This document shows, piece by piece, positions 1 to 13,865 of a stretch of 64,000 bases of DNA (position 1 is its first letter; each line of letters opens with the position of its first letter). Origin of the DNA: Pseudeuparius sepicola (taxonomy: Eukaryota > Arthropoda > Insecta > Coleoptera > Anthribidae); assembly GCA_963920635.1 (NCBI GenBank), contig OY987299.1:68802692-68866691 (forward strand), given 5' to 3'. The notes under the pieces are model-generated. The model made no database searches. It was not told the origin of the DNA and worked only from the letters and a program-made list of their open reading frames with translations. The translations under genes were made by a program, and so were the position numbers.

Positions 1-867
1 TCCATGGGAAACCTACAAAATATTCCCAATGTTAACAAATTGTTATTTCAAATAACTGCCGAACTGAAAGCACCAAATCAACATAAAGCAAAGGCAGTAC
101 TTTGGATATTTATCAGTACTTAGTACCTACTACCACTACCTACTTATCTATGCTACTGAAGAGGGCCAAACATTATGGTGAAAATAGCGAAAATAATACA
201 TACCAGTGAAAAGGCGGTTCCGAGTTAAAAGAGTTCAACTTTCCGCACACCTGACACCGGCGCACCATTTTTTAAAGTTTTCATATCACGTTTTTGCAAA
301 AAATACACGTAAAAACCTGAACATGCTTGAAAATCGAAATATTCCGACTACTAAAAACGTCGCAAACAAATCTTATGACGGCGTCAGGTTTCGTACCCGT
401 CACAATGAAATGTGTCTAGTGGGAATTAAGGGGCGTTGTCGCTTAATCTCCATAAAATATTATACATAAATTAATAAACCAAGTTTACCACAAAATATAT
501 GCCTACGGCGGCGTTTGCGTTTGCAACATTTATTCTTCGGTTAACAATGCTTCTATTATGCTCTTCTATTATTATTAATAGATAAGCTGTACCCAGAAAT
601 TTATATCTGCGAAAAGGAGGTGGGGGGACATAACTGAAAATCTGGCAACTACACGCGCTGAGAATTTACAGGGGAACCAAATGAATAGTAGACCAAAAGG
701 ATCTCTGATTGCTTTAAAATGTAAATAGTTATATCTCCCCTTGCTTATAAGTCTATGCTCCAAACGCATGTTTGTGTTTATTCCACAGTTTTTTCTGTAA
801 CAATAAGCCATAATTATTTTGAAAGTAAACACCAAAATTCTTCATTCTTCTTCTTCATTCTTCATTT
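1..867. other. No gene recognised
   Basis: AT-rich sequence. Short open frames lack recognisable protein features or splice context. No repeat structure was detected by eye except a CTTCTTCATT-type short run just before the MITE at 868. Confidence 0.5.
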
Positions 868-1130
868 GCTATACTATATCCAAGTTACAGAGGCAGTGAA
901 TCAAAACATTGGCCACCATCTGGTCTCGATGTGACTAGTCTGGAAGTCTTAAAATCTCAAGTGTTTAGGAGAGTGGAATGCAGGGCCGGCTCTTCCCTTG
1001 GTCGAGTTTCTTGCATAGGTGGGATCACGCGCAGACTTGTTGCAGAATCGCATATATTAGTCCGACCCTGGTAATTGATCGCAATGCGGTCATGTGACTT
1101 TGTTTCTCTGTAACTTGGATAGACTATAGC
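868..1130. mobile_element. Small MITE with 25-bp inverted ends
   Basis: The ends at 868-892 and 1106-1130 are inverted repeats of 25 bp with about three mismatches (core TCCAAGTTACAGAG). Both flanks carry ATTT, a possible short target duplication. There is no coding capacity in the 263 bp. The superfamily cannot be named from the ends alone. Confidence 0.7.
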
Positions 1131-4100
1131 ATTTCTCCAATTACCCGATGCAGCGATACTTCAAAATTTTGTATGTTAGTATTTTGCTGAAGAACTTTGA
1201 TTGTTTTGAAACATTAGATCTTTTTTCTCTGTCAACAACTTTTGTTATGTTTGTTTTCCAAGCACGGTCAATGTGCCAAGAGCAGTAGAGCTGATATGTT
1301 GGAGGCCTCATGACATTCCAAGCATTAGAAATGTAACATCACTCATAAAAGTTTTTGCCGAAACTAAACTAACTGCGGATTTTACAGCTTGAAAATATAT
1401 TTCAAAGTTTCATTCTTGGGCCTCTGCTTTTCTCAATATATATATATATACTTATCCAGGGCATCTTGTGACATCCGGTAAAAAGTGCGGCTCTGTGACA
1501 TCCACACGAAGGAAACACATTAGCCCCAAAACAAAAATATGACTTTGAAAGTCTGAGGAGAGGATTCGATTAAGCTATTAACAATCGAACCATACACGAA
1601 ATGAAAAAATTAAATTTCCTATCTCTGTGAAGTCCGTCGTATATCTTATATACATTCTTACGTAACGGTGCTTGCATCATCCGCCAAAATATTACGGATT
1701 TCGTGACATCCGTGCAGCGTTGCCACTTCACCGACTGTTGCACTACAATCACGGCGATAAATAAGCAGGTGGAAGGGCGGGGGCCGCTGCGGTGGCTAGT
1801 GATTAGTGAACTGTGGATTGTTTACTACGGTTCAACGCAGAGGCTGTTTGACATGCAGTAAGGTTTGCCTAAAAAGATATAATCTTTCTCTCGTAACAAA
1901 CCTAACTGCAGCTCAACACAGGAGGGTGTTTAAACGTAGTAAACTTTGTCTGCAATTTCGCATTTTAACACACTTCCTAATCGTTATTAGCATTACGTAA
2001 ATTATAATATTATATTATACTGGTTTATTAAGTAGTATTATTAGGTAGGTAATGTTTTGAGAGCAGAAATGATTGAAAATAAAATAAGTAGTAGGTACAA
2101 AATCAAACTAACATTTTATAAGCACAGGCACTTGAAACGAAAAAAAAATTAAATACCTATCTACGTTTAAAGGTGGCAGACAGCTATATTGTTTCAAAAA
2201 AATACTAAAAATAAAGTAACAAGTAAAAAGACATAAAACCATTTAAAGAAAATTTTGGGACAATTATTATTTGAAATGGACATAAATGTAGGCCCGGAAA
2301 ACTATTTATTTATTTTAAGGTGGAACTCGCAGTGTATTAAAGTAGCAATCTTTTGGACCCGTTTTTTTTCGTTATTTTCCAACCAATTTTGATGATTTTT
2401 TTTTCATTGTATTTAGAAAAGTAATAGCAAGAGATTGATGGTTTTACCTTTTTCATATTCTGATTTATTTATTCAAAAATCGTATTTCTAGGCCGAAAAT
2501 CAAAATTCTAAAACCATCAATCGATCGGTACAACGTCTCTAAACAGTTTTCTTTTTTTAAATCGGCAATAAAGTGAAAAATGACAGTAAAAAATGGGATT
2601 TAGTGACATTTTCTTTCATTTTATTCGGCTGGCGTACTCCCCTACGTATGGAACGCGGAGAGGGGCATCGCCGGGGTCGTACGTGACTTGTACCTCCCCT
2701 CTCTAGGCAGCGGACATCATAGGCGATGCAGTTTTTATTGCTTTTTAATAAATATGATAATTTCGTCGTTCCAGAATTAGCTCAGGAAGTGGTTTGTCGG
2801 TTTAACAGCGACGGATTTCCGATATTTCGTGTATGCTTTGGTGTTATTATTGTGTTGTTCTGTTGATACGTTCTTTTTGAACATTTTGTTGTTTTGTTTT
2901 TGACATTGCCGCTGTTATTTTTGCTGTTAGTGTTTTGTTATCATATTGTTGACTTAACGTTGGCTATAAAAGGTCGCGAAGAGAACCGAAAAGCAGGAGG
3001 ATTTCTGTTAGGAAAATTTTGCTATTGACTCATGATGATTTTTCAATTTATTATACTTCATTTAAACTGAATTGGTCCTTAGCTTCGAAAAAAAATTGTC
3101 TGCGGCGCATTTTAGTAAGCAGACACCTCTAAGTAGGTACTCTTTTTATTACCCGCTTAAAAAACAACAATCTTTATTGCCCCACCTTCAAACAAATTGC
3201 AATTTACCCATACCTACCTACTACATTGGCCAGCCAGAAAATTTTTGCAAAAATTATAGACATAATGTGTCCCTTTGAAAAAATATGATAATTTATAGGG
3301 CACTATGAGCACTAACTTTTATTTTTACTTCCACATCACAAAAGGCGGTGTTCATTGTTGTTATTGATAATTTTTGCTGGATTTTTGTCAGTTAAAAATC
3401 AACAATAAAATAGAAATTTGATACCTAACACATTTTTGTCTCCTGCTCTATGAAAGAAAACAGAGTATTCTTGCTTACTGCACAAATGATTATGCGCCCG
3501 CATAATTAGCAAAAAAAATTACCTACCATTGACTTAAAATTGTATATTCATATTATATTTGACCTTGAAAATTTCAGGAATTTTCGCCTGCGGCGCATTT
3601 TTTATAACAAAAATTATATTCAATTTTTTTACCCTCCCCCCTCCCCTCCTCTCCCCACCAACAAAGTAACGCCCTGTAGGTACCTATCCCTCACTTCTCA
3701 AATGTGTACTGCCCTGACAGGAAAGTCCTTTGTCCTGCCTGAAGTTTCTGTCTGGCTACGGCCCTGTATTGACATTATTATATGATTCACTACTTGTATA
3801 CCTAACATAATTTATTTATTAATATAAACAATAGAAAGGGGTGTTTAAAAACAAGGCGCCATAATTTCTGGTACAAATAGAATGTAACAAAATAATGGTC
3901 TTTTCCTAGTTTTTTGTTTTTGAGATACTTAATCAAATTTTGGTTATGTCTTGGTACAAACATGTTTTTTAGTAGGTATGCTAATTTTGCCGGTATAAGC
4001 CATAATAATCGTATCTATTGGACAAAATTTGACAGTTCCTTTGGAGCCAAAATCAAATTTTATATAGCGGGATAAAAATTTGATAAACTAGGTAAATTCA

Positions 4101-4160
4101 CATTATTATTATCATTTGATGGGCAAAATATCAGGTTGAGGACAAAAACAAAAATATCTG
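1131..4160. other. No gene recognised
   Basis: About 3 kb of AT-rich intergenic or decayed repeat DNA with a short TA run near 1437-1456. The word CTGCGGCGCATTTT occurs twice (about 3100 and 3587) and GTGACATCC recurs at about 1470, 1496 and 1703. These hint at old repeats. I see no exon with plausible splice sites. Confidence 0.45.
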
Positions 4161-4755
4161 TTTTTTTAGAATGTGCCGACTTTTCGAAGTATATTTTTCG
4201 TCTTCTTCAGGGCTAAAAATGCTAACTATAGTGTATATGATACAACAATAAATTACATAAACATATAACAACTATATAGGTACGCTTGGAAAGTTAGGAT
4301 AACTTGAGAACAACCATAACTATGTGTACAAACAAACGTAAAAGAAACAATACAAAAATACAGAGTACTCACCTATTCTATATCACAGATATTTAAGTCA
4401 ATTATACAAAATTTCATAGAGCACATAGGTATCACAGGATAAAATGATACAGAAACGAAACCAAATCATTTGTTAGTCAAAGTTGGCGATCAATGTAGAA
4501 CGTAAATATATTTATGGTCGGGACGTCAACGAGAACAGCTATATAATTAGATTTTTTCCCCAAAAAAACCTCAGTATGTTACAACAAAAAATTAGTTCGG
4601 TAGATATCAAGTTATGGATTATTTTTTATTTATTTTTTTATAATTTAACTACTTATTTTACAGTTATATACTGGGTGTATTCATTTTACTACCTGTAACC
4701 ATTATCTTTTACTTTTGCAAATTTGATGTATATCGTTAACAGGCCTTTACAAATA

Positions 4756-5515
4756 TTAGATACTTAGACCTGCTACATCAGTTCTAAAATTCACCGTTGA
4801 CTTTGTAGATATGTGAATCATCTCACTAATAGTTCTTTTATAATAATATGGCTCTCTGTCTAGAATCTTTACTTCATCAAAGTCAAAATCATGTTTTGTC
4901 AAAAAATGGTGCTGTGCTAAGGCAGTTTTTTCAAATTTGTTTTTTTTTCTCTCACGACAATTATATTGTTGGTATGTTGGTAGACTTGATTTTTTAAATA
5001 CTGTTTTGTAATACCAATGTAACCCTTATTGCAATTTTTGCAATTGATTTGATGCACTAAATTGGAATTGACCATGTGAGGTGTTTTGTCTTTTAAACAT
5101 GATAATATAGATTTTACCTGTCTGACAGGATAAAGAGGGTGACTAGATTTTGACCTTTTCTATTTTTTCTGACAAATTGCGGATATATGGAAACTTAAAA
5201 TATAATGGATAGTTGTTTAATTTTAAAATAGATTTTATTTTTTCTTTGTTTTGTTTGTGAAAATGAGGACTGCTGAGAGAGGCTGATCTACGTATTAAAT
5301 TTTTAATAGTGCTAACTTTATGTGACTGTGGATGACCGGACAAATAATTCAGCTATCCCTGAGCTTGTTGGTTTGGTGTACCAGTTGGTGGACAATGTAC
5401 CTACATGATCTCTGACAACCAAAACATCCAAAAACGGGAGTTGATTATCAGATTCTGTTTCCATTGTAAATTGTATCTGTGGCTGAAAATTGTTAATAAT
5501 CTAATTAAATTACGA
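4756..5515 (-). pseudogene. Penelope-like element, 3' fragment (RT C-terminus plus GIY-YIG)
   Basis: Read on the minus strand, the segment from about 5490 down gives the C-terminal end of a Penelope-type reverse transcriptase (motifs LPFLDVLVVRDH and WYTKPTSSG). After a frame change comes HPQSHKVSTIKNLIRRS at about 5335-5285. Further down is a GIY-YIG endonuclease core (VHQINCKNCNKGYIGITK, about 5070-5015). After another frameshift the typical tail follows, with TALAQHHF, KILDREPYYYKR and a TAA stop at 4756-4758. In the family these parts act in target-primed retrotransposition. The polymerase palm is absent and at least two frameshifts separate the pieces, so this is a dead fragment. A further minus-strand stretch to about 4165 may be its 3' untranslated tail. 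Confidence 0.82.
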
Positions 5516-5895
5516 AAAAAAGACCTCTCGAGCTTGCATTAAATTGTAACTGGATGAAACAAATTGTATCTTATGTATTTTGATGCGCTCTGTCCAAAAA
5601 AATAAAAAATAAAATGTAGCCCCTGGTCGAAATTTTCTAAATTGGGAAAAACCGTGTTTTCCGGATTTTCTCAAGGAAAATTGCTAATTATCTCGCCAAG
5701 TACTACCCCTATGGTAAAAATAAATGCACCAGTCGAAAGAGGAGGCAAAAATAGTTCGGAAATTCATATACCCATATTTTTAAGGCGTATTTCTCGCCGC
5801 CAGAGGCGCTTATACCAAAAAGTGGATTTTTTCGTTTTTTTGATCAGAACCATGAACACGAAATTCACGTTGAATTTGTGGCAAAACTATAAGTG
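5516..5895. other. No gene recognised
   Basis: Short AT-rich stretch between the Penelope fragment and the repeat block. No coding or structural signal was seen. Confidence 0.45.
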
Positions 5896-6720
5896 TTAGG
5901 CCATAATATGTGCCTATGAGAGATTTTGTTTTTTTTTGACTTTCAAACAAAATAGGTCCTGTGGCGAAATCTGCCATAGTTTTTCGGAAATTTGCAAAAA
6001 ACCGGAAAGGGAAATTTTTTGAAATTCTTTCTCATGCGATTTTGGAGCGGTTTTCCGGGACTATCTAAAAAAAAATTTTTGGTAGAAAGCTTACTTCGCC
6101 TTCGGAAAGAACGCAAAAAAATACACAAAAAATATACTGTAAATAATTTTAGGAAATTAATCCTAAGCCTGTGTGTAAGTTCCAACTTGGTGATAAGATA
6201 AGTTTGTTTTTTGTTCTCTAAAATCTGGTTTTTCGTGATTTGAAAAAAAAACTTGAAATACGAGAAGATATATATGCTAAACAAAAAATGCGTATTTTCT
6301 GGTTACCTTTCGAATGAGGTCGGGTGGCGAAATCTGTAATATTTTGCGAAAAATTTGCAAAACATAAATTTTTTGACCTACTGATTATTACGTATTTTCA
6401 GGCACTCTTGTAGATGGAAACAAAACGAAATTGCGCTAATGTCTGTAAGGTGCCCAAATTATGGAAAAGGTCGACAGTGTGCTTGTTCTTACTCGAAAAA
6501 ATTGAAAATTTTGGATTTAAGAGAAAACCACTTTTGTTTTATGAGCAATTTCCTAAGACCAAAAAATGAGTATTTTTCGGATATATTTTGAATGTGATAA
6601 GTCGCATGCCCAAATCTGCAATAGTATGCAAAAATATGACAAAAAGTTTTTTCTGAATTTTTTTCCCCATTTTTTCTCTCTCTTTCAGTAAATCGACAAG
6701 TCATTGTTATTCAACGAAAT
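5896..6720. repeat. Diverged direct repeat, three units
   Basis: Three related units of roughly 300 bp contain a block reading GGCGAAATCTGYMATA followed by an A/T-rich TTTGCAAAA word (about 5963, 6327 and 6608). Each is preceded by a GTATTTTC-type word and a weakly conserved 50-bp stretch. The units are heavily diverged, so this is an old tandem or satellite-like repeat. Open frames here are by-products of A/T runs. Confidence 0.5.
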
Positions 6721-9228
6721 TTTCCTCCATTTAAAAGAAGACGGCAGAATATCTGGAAAGCAATGGCCTTTATCTCAACGAGAACCTGAACATTGACTTT
6801 TGGGATGATTGTCAATAGAAACCATTTTGTATACATTTCTCTGGCAATGTTCGGCACTCAAAGCGCGCAAATGGAATGCAAGATTTCTGTCTCCATAGCC
6901 TACTCATTTTTTTTACTTAAACTGTTATCAGAGATAAATTTCCAGCGGGAACCGCTACTTTAATTTCCAAATGAACCAAATGTGTTCATTTATTTGTATT
7001 CTCTTTACATAACTCTTTTTAGATGAAAGTAGTTAACGACGTGAAAAATAGACTAGGTTTGTGTTCATCAAACCTTTGAAATTAAATCAACTTTGCACCA
7101 AGCTTAACATAATTTTTTAAACCAAATAGAGATTGTTTAAGAAATCAACTGGTTAGGTTAGGTAAAAATTCAACTTTCAATAAATACATTTCAGTTGAAA
7201 TGTTTGGAAATTTTTTACAAAAACACGCAAAAAGTTAAATGTTATCAAGGGTCTCTGAAAATTGGTATGTAGGCCAAAAATTGCAAAAGAAACAACTTTT
7301 TCTAATAACTTTTATCGAAAATGTGTCAAATAAAGCCGATTTTGGATAATTTTTGAAAAAAATGTCAATTTTGACAGATACCGCAAGTCACGTGGTCGAC
7401 TCTTGCGACGTCATTTTCATCCTCTGACAAGCACAAATCGATGGCAAAGTCAAATTAACATTTTATCCAAAAATAAAAAAAAATCCCTTATGGTGCCTGC
7501 TTCAATAGTGACACTGTACGATTTTTGGATCCCGCGGAGCGCGTGTAACGGGACTTTTGTCGGGGGATTCTAAAACTTAGAATAGACATACAGACTTGTA
7601 ACTTCGTACACATGTTGAGACGACATCCAATTTAGGTTTGCCCACCTTTCAGACCAAGTTATTGAAAATTGCCAATTTAGGCAACTTTTCCCAAAAACCA
7701 TGTTTTTTTGGTACTCACACAATGAACAATGTCAGAAAAATAGACAAAATATTTTTGACGCATTTTCTATAACGTAGTGGTATTCTAGACACATTGAGGT
7801 ACTAAAAAATAAAAAAATTCTAGTCATTGGGTGCATTTTTGGCATTTTTGTGCATTTCAGATTTTCAAAAATATATATTTTTTTGGGGAAAAAAATATTT
7901 AATTCTTTGATATCTTGGCCAATTATAGTCCGATTTCGGTAAAACTCATACAAACATAAGAATGGACATTCAAGAGTAAGCTCTGTCAGTGGCATTAACA
8001 AATTTCAAATAGTTTGCCTGTTACAGGCAACCAATGAAATTAGGTCATTTGACCCTCCGCCATATGCCCAATTTTGGGATTTTTCTTGCGTCCCTCTGGA
8101 TATCAATAGTCTCGTCCCTTACATTCAAAACGCATTTTTGTTTTTTCAAATATCTTAATTTTTACCAAAGTTATGAAAACTTTAGTGTTCGAACATTCAA
8201 ATTTTCGGCCTTCAGCACCCAATTTTTTCTCAAAATACTACATACATTTCAATCGTCTATATCTCGGGAACGGTGCCTCGGATCAAAATTTTTCAAGGGA
8301 CATGAAAATTACCATTTTTCCTATGCTTTAAAATGGTGTAAACCCCGTTTCAAAATATTGATTCGTTTCCAAGATACGCCTGCGCAAAATTGAAAAGTGA
8401 ACATAATCCCAAATTTGGGCAATTTCGACCCGGGGCTACATTTTTTTTTTTACTTTTTTCGGAAAGACCTCAAAATACATAGGATTCACTTTAATTCATA
8501 ATGTTACAATTTTTTGCAAGCTTAAGTCCGTAATTTAATTCGACTATAAATATCTGTAGCAACTCAGATTCATGTTTTTTTGGAATGGCTAAAATTATGT
8601 CATCAACATACAGTTTTAAGAAAGGTACCTACTAGTGGAGCGAAATCGGGCTAAAAAGTCGCTCCGTTCTCAAAAAAAAAAATTTTGTGGGTAGATCAGA
8701 CTAGATCAGACCCCATAGGTGTTGTTAAGTACATCACTCTGCATACGAAATGGCGATTTAAGACATTTTTTTGTGGTCGAGACCTTTTTTATTTCGAAAA
8801 AACGGAAATTGTGTTTTTTACGTTTCCATCGTCATATCTTTGAGAGTAGTGGAGCTATTGACTCGATTTTTTTTAAATTGAAGTTAACATATGAGCGCTT
8901 ACAACGAATGCCATTGTTATTGTCCAATATTGTTTATTAACCACTTTAAATAGCAACAAAATTGCAAGGTTATAAAAAGTGTAATGAAATTTTCACTAAG
9001 CGAGAAACTTTTTTATTTGCGGAAATTTTTATATACATGCTGCAAGGGAAATGTGCCCAAAACATAAAAGAAGTTTTTGGTAAAAAAAATTACCTATAGC
9101 GCCTATAGTTTTTGAACTGTGAATTTTTTTGTGGCGCACGCTACTCGCGTGGAACGCAAAATTAATCCCTTGCGTGAGAATATCCACGCGTGGCAGGCAT
9201 GTCTCAACAACTAATTCGTAGTTTACAC
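6721..9228. other. No gene recognised
   Basis: About 2.5 kb of AT-rich DNA with many T- and A-runs. The longest frame (8034-8393, plus) has a low-complexity, Phe-rich translation and no recognisable domain, so I do not call it a gene. Confidence 0.45.
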
Positions 9229-9426
9229 GCGCAAGTGAAACTATCACAAGTATAAATATCTTAGAGTACTTCCTAATAGTTTGCCAATGTAAACCCTCTC
9301 AGGGAGAACTCACTGCCATTGTAAACGATCTCTAAAAGACAAAGAGTAGGTAAGTCTCTGGGAGCGTTTACATAAACTATTTGGAAGTACTCTCAGATAT
9401 ACGACTTGTGGTAGTTTTACCTCTCC
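9229..9426. mobile_element. Foldback MITE
   Basis: Two arms of 60-80 bp are inverted to each other (about 9229-9300 and 9360-9426). They share the words CACAAGT, AGAGTACTTCC and AATAGTTT, with a small loop between. No coding capacity. Target duplication not clear. Confidence 0.6.
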
Positions 9427-11245
9427 GTGTGGACTATTCTATAACAGATCGCTGGTAAAATTAATTATTAATTTTAGACCAAATAATGTGGGTTCAAGCA
9501 GACCAATAAAATAAAATAAGAAATAAAATAACCAAATAGTTGATTTTTGGCAATTTTTGAGCAGTAATTACAGTTGCCAGATGAACAAACAACCACCTGC
9601 TTATTTTATGTATCTGTTTAAAGTCACCATTTATTTAATGAACTGCAAAATAAAAAAATTTTTATATTGATTTTTTATAATAATATTAAATTTGCATTAC
9701 ACTTTTTGTCGGAACAAAAAGGCTTAAGCTTTGGCGTACAATGTTTGGTATGGATTCTTGAGATGAAAATATGCGAATTCAATTGTCATTTACTGAAGTC
9801 TATATCCATAAGAGTGCACTTATAATTTTTTTCATTGCTTATTCTATTTTCGATCATTTCTGCGCTTAAAATACTACCTGTTATTTTTGAAGATATGCAA
9901 CATGGATTCATTTTTTCTGAATTTTCACGACTTGATTTAACCTATATGTAAATTAAATAACAGACCGCGGACGGCCTCGTTCGGTCGCTGTTTCGGGACG
10001 CTCGCCGCTGGGTCGGCTGGGCTCGCCCACCATAATAATAATTAAAGGCCGAACATATGCGTAACCTACGTTTATATCTTCGCGCAGCTCGGGCACGTTA
10101 GCTCTTGTCGCAGACGTATGGCTTGCCTAGATTCGACCGCTCGGGCCGCTACGGGCTTGCCCACCGGCATCGGCTGGAGAAGAATGCATAATTAGGCTAA
10201 TAATAAATAATTTTATTTACATGGGTATGATCTTGCGCCAAAGATACTTAAGAATTATTGATAAAAGGCATTTTTAATATATGGTCTCCTTGGTATTACT
10301 TATTTCCAAAAGTCCTCTAGATATAGCTTAATTTGAACTAAGAAAATATTACTTATTTTATAGAGACTTAGGTACCATTACAATATATATTTTTCATCGA
10401 AATTACAACCTGAAATAGGCTCCAATGGTTTCTTCGGAGATAAATTTTCTAAAGGTATTTTCTATTAAAAGAATTAGACGTTAGGTATGTTGTTTTCCCA
10501 ATTTTTCTAAAAATTTTAGCTTCAGTTTTCGTAAAACTTTTTTCTCTAATGATTTTTTCATTAATATATTCTGAGTAAACTAAGAGAAAATAGGACTAGA
10601 TTTATTGTTGTCATTTTTCTTAAAAAAAAAACTAGCGGCCCTTCTCGGCTTCCCACGGGCAAACATTTGTAAACTTTTTACATTATTACATTATTGGAGT
10701 TTTCGTAGGGATGCCTAATTTAACTCGATTAACAATATAGCCTATGTTACTCAGTGGTAATGTAGCATTCTATTAGTGAAAGAATTTTTAATATCGGTCT
10801 AGTAGTTATTGAGTTTATTCATTACAAACAAAAATACAAATATTTTCTCTTTATAGTATTAGTACAGATAAAACAATTTTTGTGTGTTCTATTCGATTGG
10901 GCAATACAAATTTTGTATGTCACAAATTCCTTTAAACAGAGGTAAACTGAAAGCTACAGAATACTAATACTCTGATTCAAAGCCAGTTATATTGAGTTTT
11001 TAAAATTTATAAATTATTCATATTGATTTACCTCCGAAAAAGGCCGTTGCTGATGCAACACAAAAGAGCAAAAGCACTATTAGAAATATCTACTAAAAAC
11101 TTTTATCATATATCATAACCAGTAACCAGAATTTAAAGTTGGAGTCGAGGCTAATTATTTTAAAAAATCGTTCGGTAATATTTACGGCAAAACTATTGTT
11201 TTAAAATTAATTTTATTTAGAAATAAATACTACGCGGCAGATCTT
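9427..11245. other. No gene; one GC-rich patch
   Basis: Mostly AT-rich DNA with no gene seen. An unusual GC-rich patch at about 9960-10180 contains two copies of GCTYGCCCACC and several CpGs. It resembles the edge of a mobile element, but I found no partner repeat in the window. Confidence 0.4.
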
Positions 11246-11246
11246 T

Positions 11247-11288
11247 GGGGGGGGGGGGGGGGGCTAAAGCCCCAAGCCCCCCCCCCCC
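11247..11288. repeat. G17...C12 homopolymer hairpin
   Basis: A run of 17 G (11247-11263) is followed after 13 bases by a run of 12 C (11277-11288). Together they form a potential very GC-rich hairpin with a CTAAAGCCCCAAG spacer. Such runs are polymerase-slippage prone, so the exact length may be uncertain. Confidence 0.75.
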
Positions 11289-11550
11289 TGGTCCACTGAT
11301 CATAACGCACAAAAATCACCAGTCACCTTCATGACCGCACTGCCCGAGTTTATTGCCTAAGCCGCGTGCCGTTCTTTAGAACATCAGAAGCGATAGGATA
11401 GAATCGTAGGGTACGATTCTACAAACATTATAACACGATTAGCATTGGAAAACGTTGTGGCATCCGATTTTGGATCTCACAGCGTCGATGGATGTCACAG
11501 CTCCGGTGAGATTTTTACGTTTTGATGTCACAAGGTATGGTGGTCGAATC

Positions 11551-11583
<33 letters not shown>

Positions 11584-11608
11584 TATATAATATATATATA
11601 TATATATA
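11551..11608. repeat. (TA)n microsatellite
   Basis: Nearly pure TA dinucleotide repeat with occasional AA interruptions, about 58 bp. The open frames reading Tyr-Ile repeats through it are artefacts. Confidence 0.9.
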
Positions 11609-12529
11609 CGTCTGTACGTCATTTCTGCGTCCATACATTATGGTTTGCGCATGTAATTCTGCGTCCTGTGTAATTCGACGTCCGTATACGGACGCAGAAA
11701 TGGAAAAATCGCCAAAGTGCTCAGAACTGTGAGAAGTGTCTATATACGAATTTTCAGGTGGACGTCGAATTGTCGTTGAGATGAAAAAACGTGTATATTT
11801 TAGTTCGTGGAATCCGCCACGAGGGCGCTGCTGAAGCCACCGGTAATATACGCGTTCGTGTATATTTATTACATGTCTTCGCGTTTTCTGCATCCAAGAA
11901 AGTTGGCAACATCGCGCATGGTTTTTTCACGTATAGTTTTATTATTATGATATATTCGCCTCCCGGGTTTGTTGTTTGTGCGTCCACGGGGACAAAACTG
12001 ATGCATCGATTTATGTTCTATTAGTAGAGTCCATGAATCTTCAAATTGTGATTTTCGTTTGTACTTTCATATTAAAAGTTAAAATTAATTTTAGATGATT
12101 CCTCACCCCACCATTAATGCTATAAAACACCACAAGGCGTCAAAAGTAGTTCTGTACGGGGGTGAAATATGAAAATTACCCTAAAAGTTATTTTTGGATA
12201 TTCGAATAAAAAGAAACAGTTTAATAGTTGTAGATAACAACAATTTGCCTCAGACCACTGGAGATATAAAATATATGTTACGGGTAAAGTAAAGTTAACG
12301 GTTAAACTTAGGTTTACCCGACTAAACTGCAAAATACCCAAGAAACGTGGGTAAAGTAAGAAATATAACCGACATTATAGGTATTTCTGTCTTTAGCCGG
12401 GTAAACCGCGTTCTATCTGGTTTTGTTTGGTTAACGTGGGGTGTAGGAATTATTATTGCGCCAAACATGCAGAAAAACCGAAATTTTGAAAGATTTATGC
12501 CATGTCGAGAGTCGAGAAAGTTTCTGATG
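11609..12529. other. No gene recognised
   Basis: Several short frames overlap on both strands at 11750-12020 and 12320-12630 with no domain and no convincing splice sites. The GTGACATCC/GGATGTCAC word seen near 1.5 kb recurs just upstream (about 11490 and 11523), suggesting an old repeat. Confidence 0.4.
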
Positions 12530-13745
12530 GCCAGAAACTGTTTTTTACATGCTAAGTGCATTTTTCCTTCGAACATTTTTGTTGAGCGATTGTTTGTGAA
12601 TGTTTCTCACCATTCGGGACTGCTTTGATAGAGAAGCAAGGTATATAAGTCTGGACTCACTCACTTAATACGAAAAATGTGATGTTTTTAGTGGGGATGC
12701 ATGCAGTCAAGAGGTAATATAAGAAAACTCTTTTTTTTATGTAGTCAAGCTTTCGGAGTAATTTATCAGGGCTACTACAAATGGTAATATTTAAACAAAG
12801 GAGTATTATATAAATTAAAAGACTACTTACTAAATTTAGGTTGTATAAATTCGCAAAAACCATTTAATGTAAAAAGAATCTAAATAAATGTGACTTCTTT
12901 CTTTGGGCAATTATTTCCTCTTCTAATCCATTTATTTGAATTCTTTTTCCATTCAATTTCTTTTCAAGTTTGACGTTTAATTTCATAGGCAACTTTTGAA
13001 TTTTCAAAGATTTTAAATATCACATAATATGCAACACGTGTTTTCAGTTATTCGCGTTTTTGGCGAAAGTGATAAGGTTTTTCGAAAAATAACAAGAGTA
13101 AAAAAAGTACTAGAATTAAATTATTCATAATACAAAGTACCAATTTTGTCAGTCCGCCAATGGACAAAAAAGTTCTGTCACATTTTTAAGGTGCATCACT
13201 CTGTATCAACCCTTTAAATGGTACAATTGAACTATGTTGTCGGTCGATTAATGCCCTTGCAACAGTGTGTGCCAAATTTGGTTTTTCCAAGTTTAAAAAT
13301 AACTGATATATTGTTTTTTCGAAATTACAAAGCCTACTTTCAAGGCCTATAACTAAGTAAGTTGCGTCAAATGTTAAATCACCTTATTTTGGGCTCCCCT
13401 GTATGCTCCTGCTCTGTGTCGGTTCTTATGCGGAACACCCTGTACAGTAGTTTTATACATTATTTTAAAGGCTTCACTGTTTCACATTTTGCGAATTTAT
13501 ACAGCCTCAATTTAGTAACTAGTCTTTTAGTTTTTATAATATTCCTTTATACCTACCATTTGTAGTTGTCCTGAAGATGTAATAAATTATTCCGAAAGCT
13601 TGACTATATAAAAAAAGTAAAAGAGTTTTCTTATATTGCCTGTTGACTGCATCCCCAATAAAAACATCACATTTTTCTTCTTAACTGAGTAAATAATTAT
13701 GTACCTTGCTTCTCTATCATTGTACCTTGCTTATCTATCATAATA
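12530..13745. repeat. Inverted repeat pair with Penelope-like 3' tails
   Basis: Sequence at about 12640-12870 is inverted relative to about 13445-13735. Both carry a motif read as CCTGAAGATGTAATAAATT then CGAAAGCTTGAC, and the ends read GATAGAGAAGCAAGGTA on the left and its complement on the right. The decoded word resembles the 3' tail of Penelope-like elements, which is an inference. The first 100 bp (12530-12630) is also inverted relative to 15926-16010. No intact gene lies in the loop. Confidence 0.6.
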
Positions 13746-13865
13746 TACCTATAAATTTAAAAACTGTAGCACCTGTTAGCTTTTCATATACAGTAACCTT
13801 ACTTTTTTCAACAATTATACAGGGTTATTGGTAATTCGATACATCCCTTTGGAGATGTGATAGGG

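Noticed and set aside
8034..8393. 119-codon frame
   Set aside because: Phe/Ser-rich low-complexity translation, no splice or promoter signals, and no recognised family.
11528..11893. 121-codon minus-strand frame
   Set aside because: A large part is Tyr/Ile repeat from the TA microsatellite.
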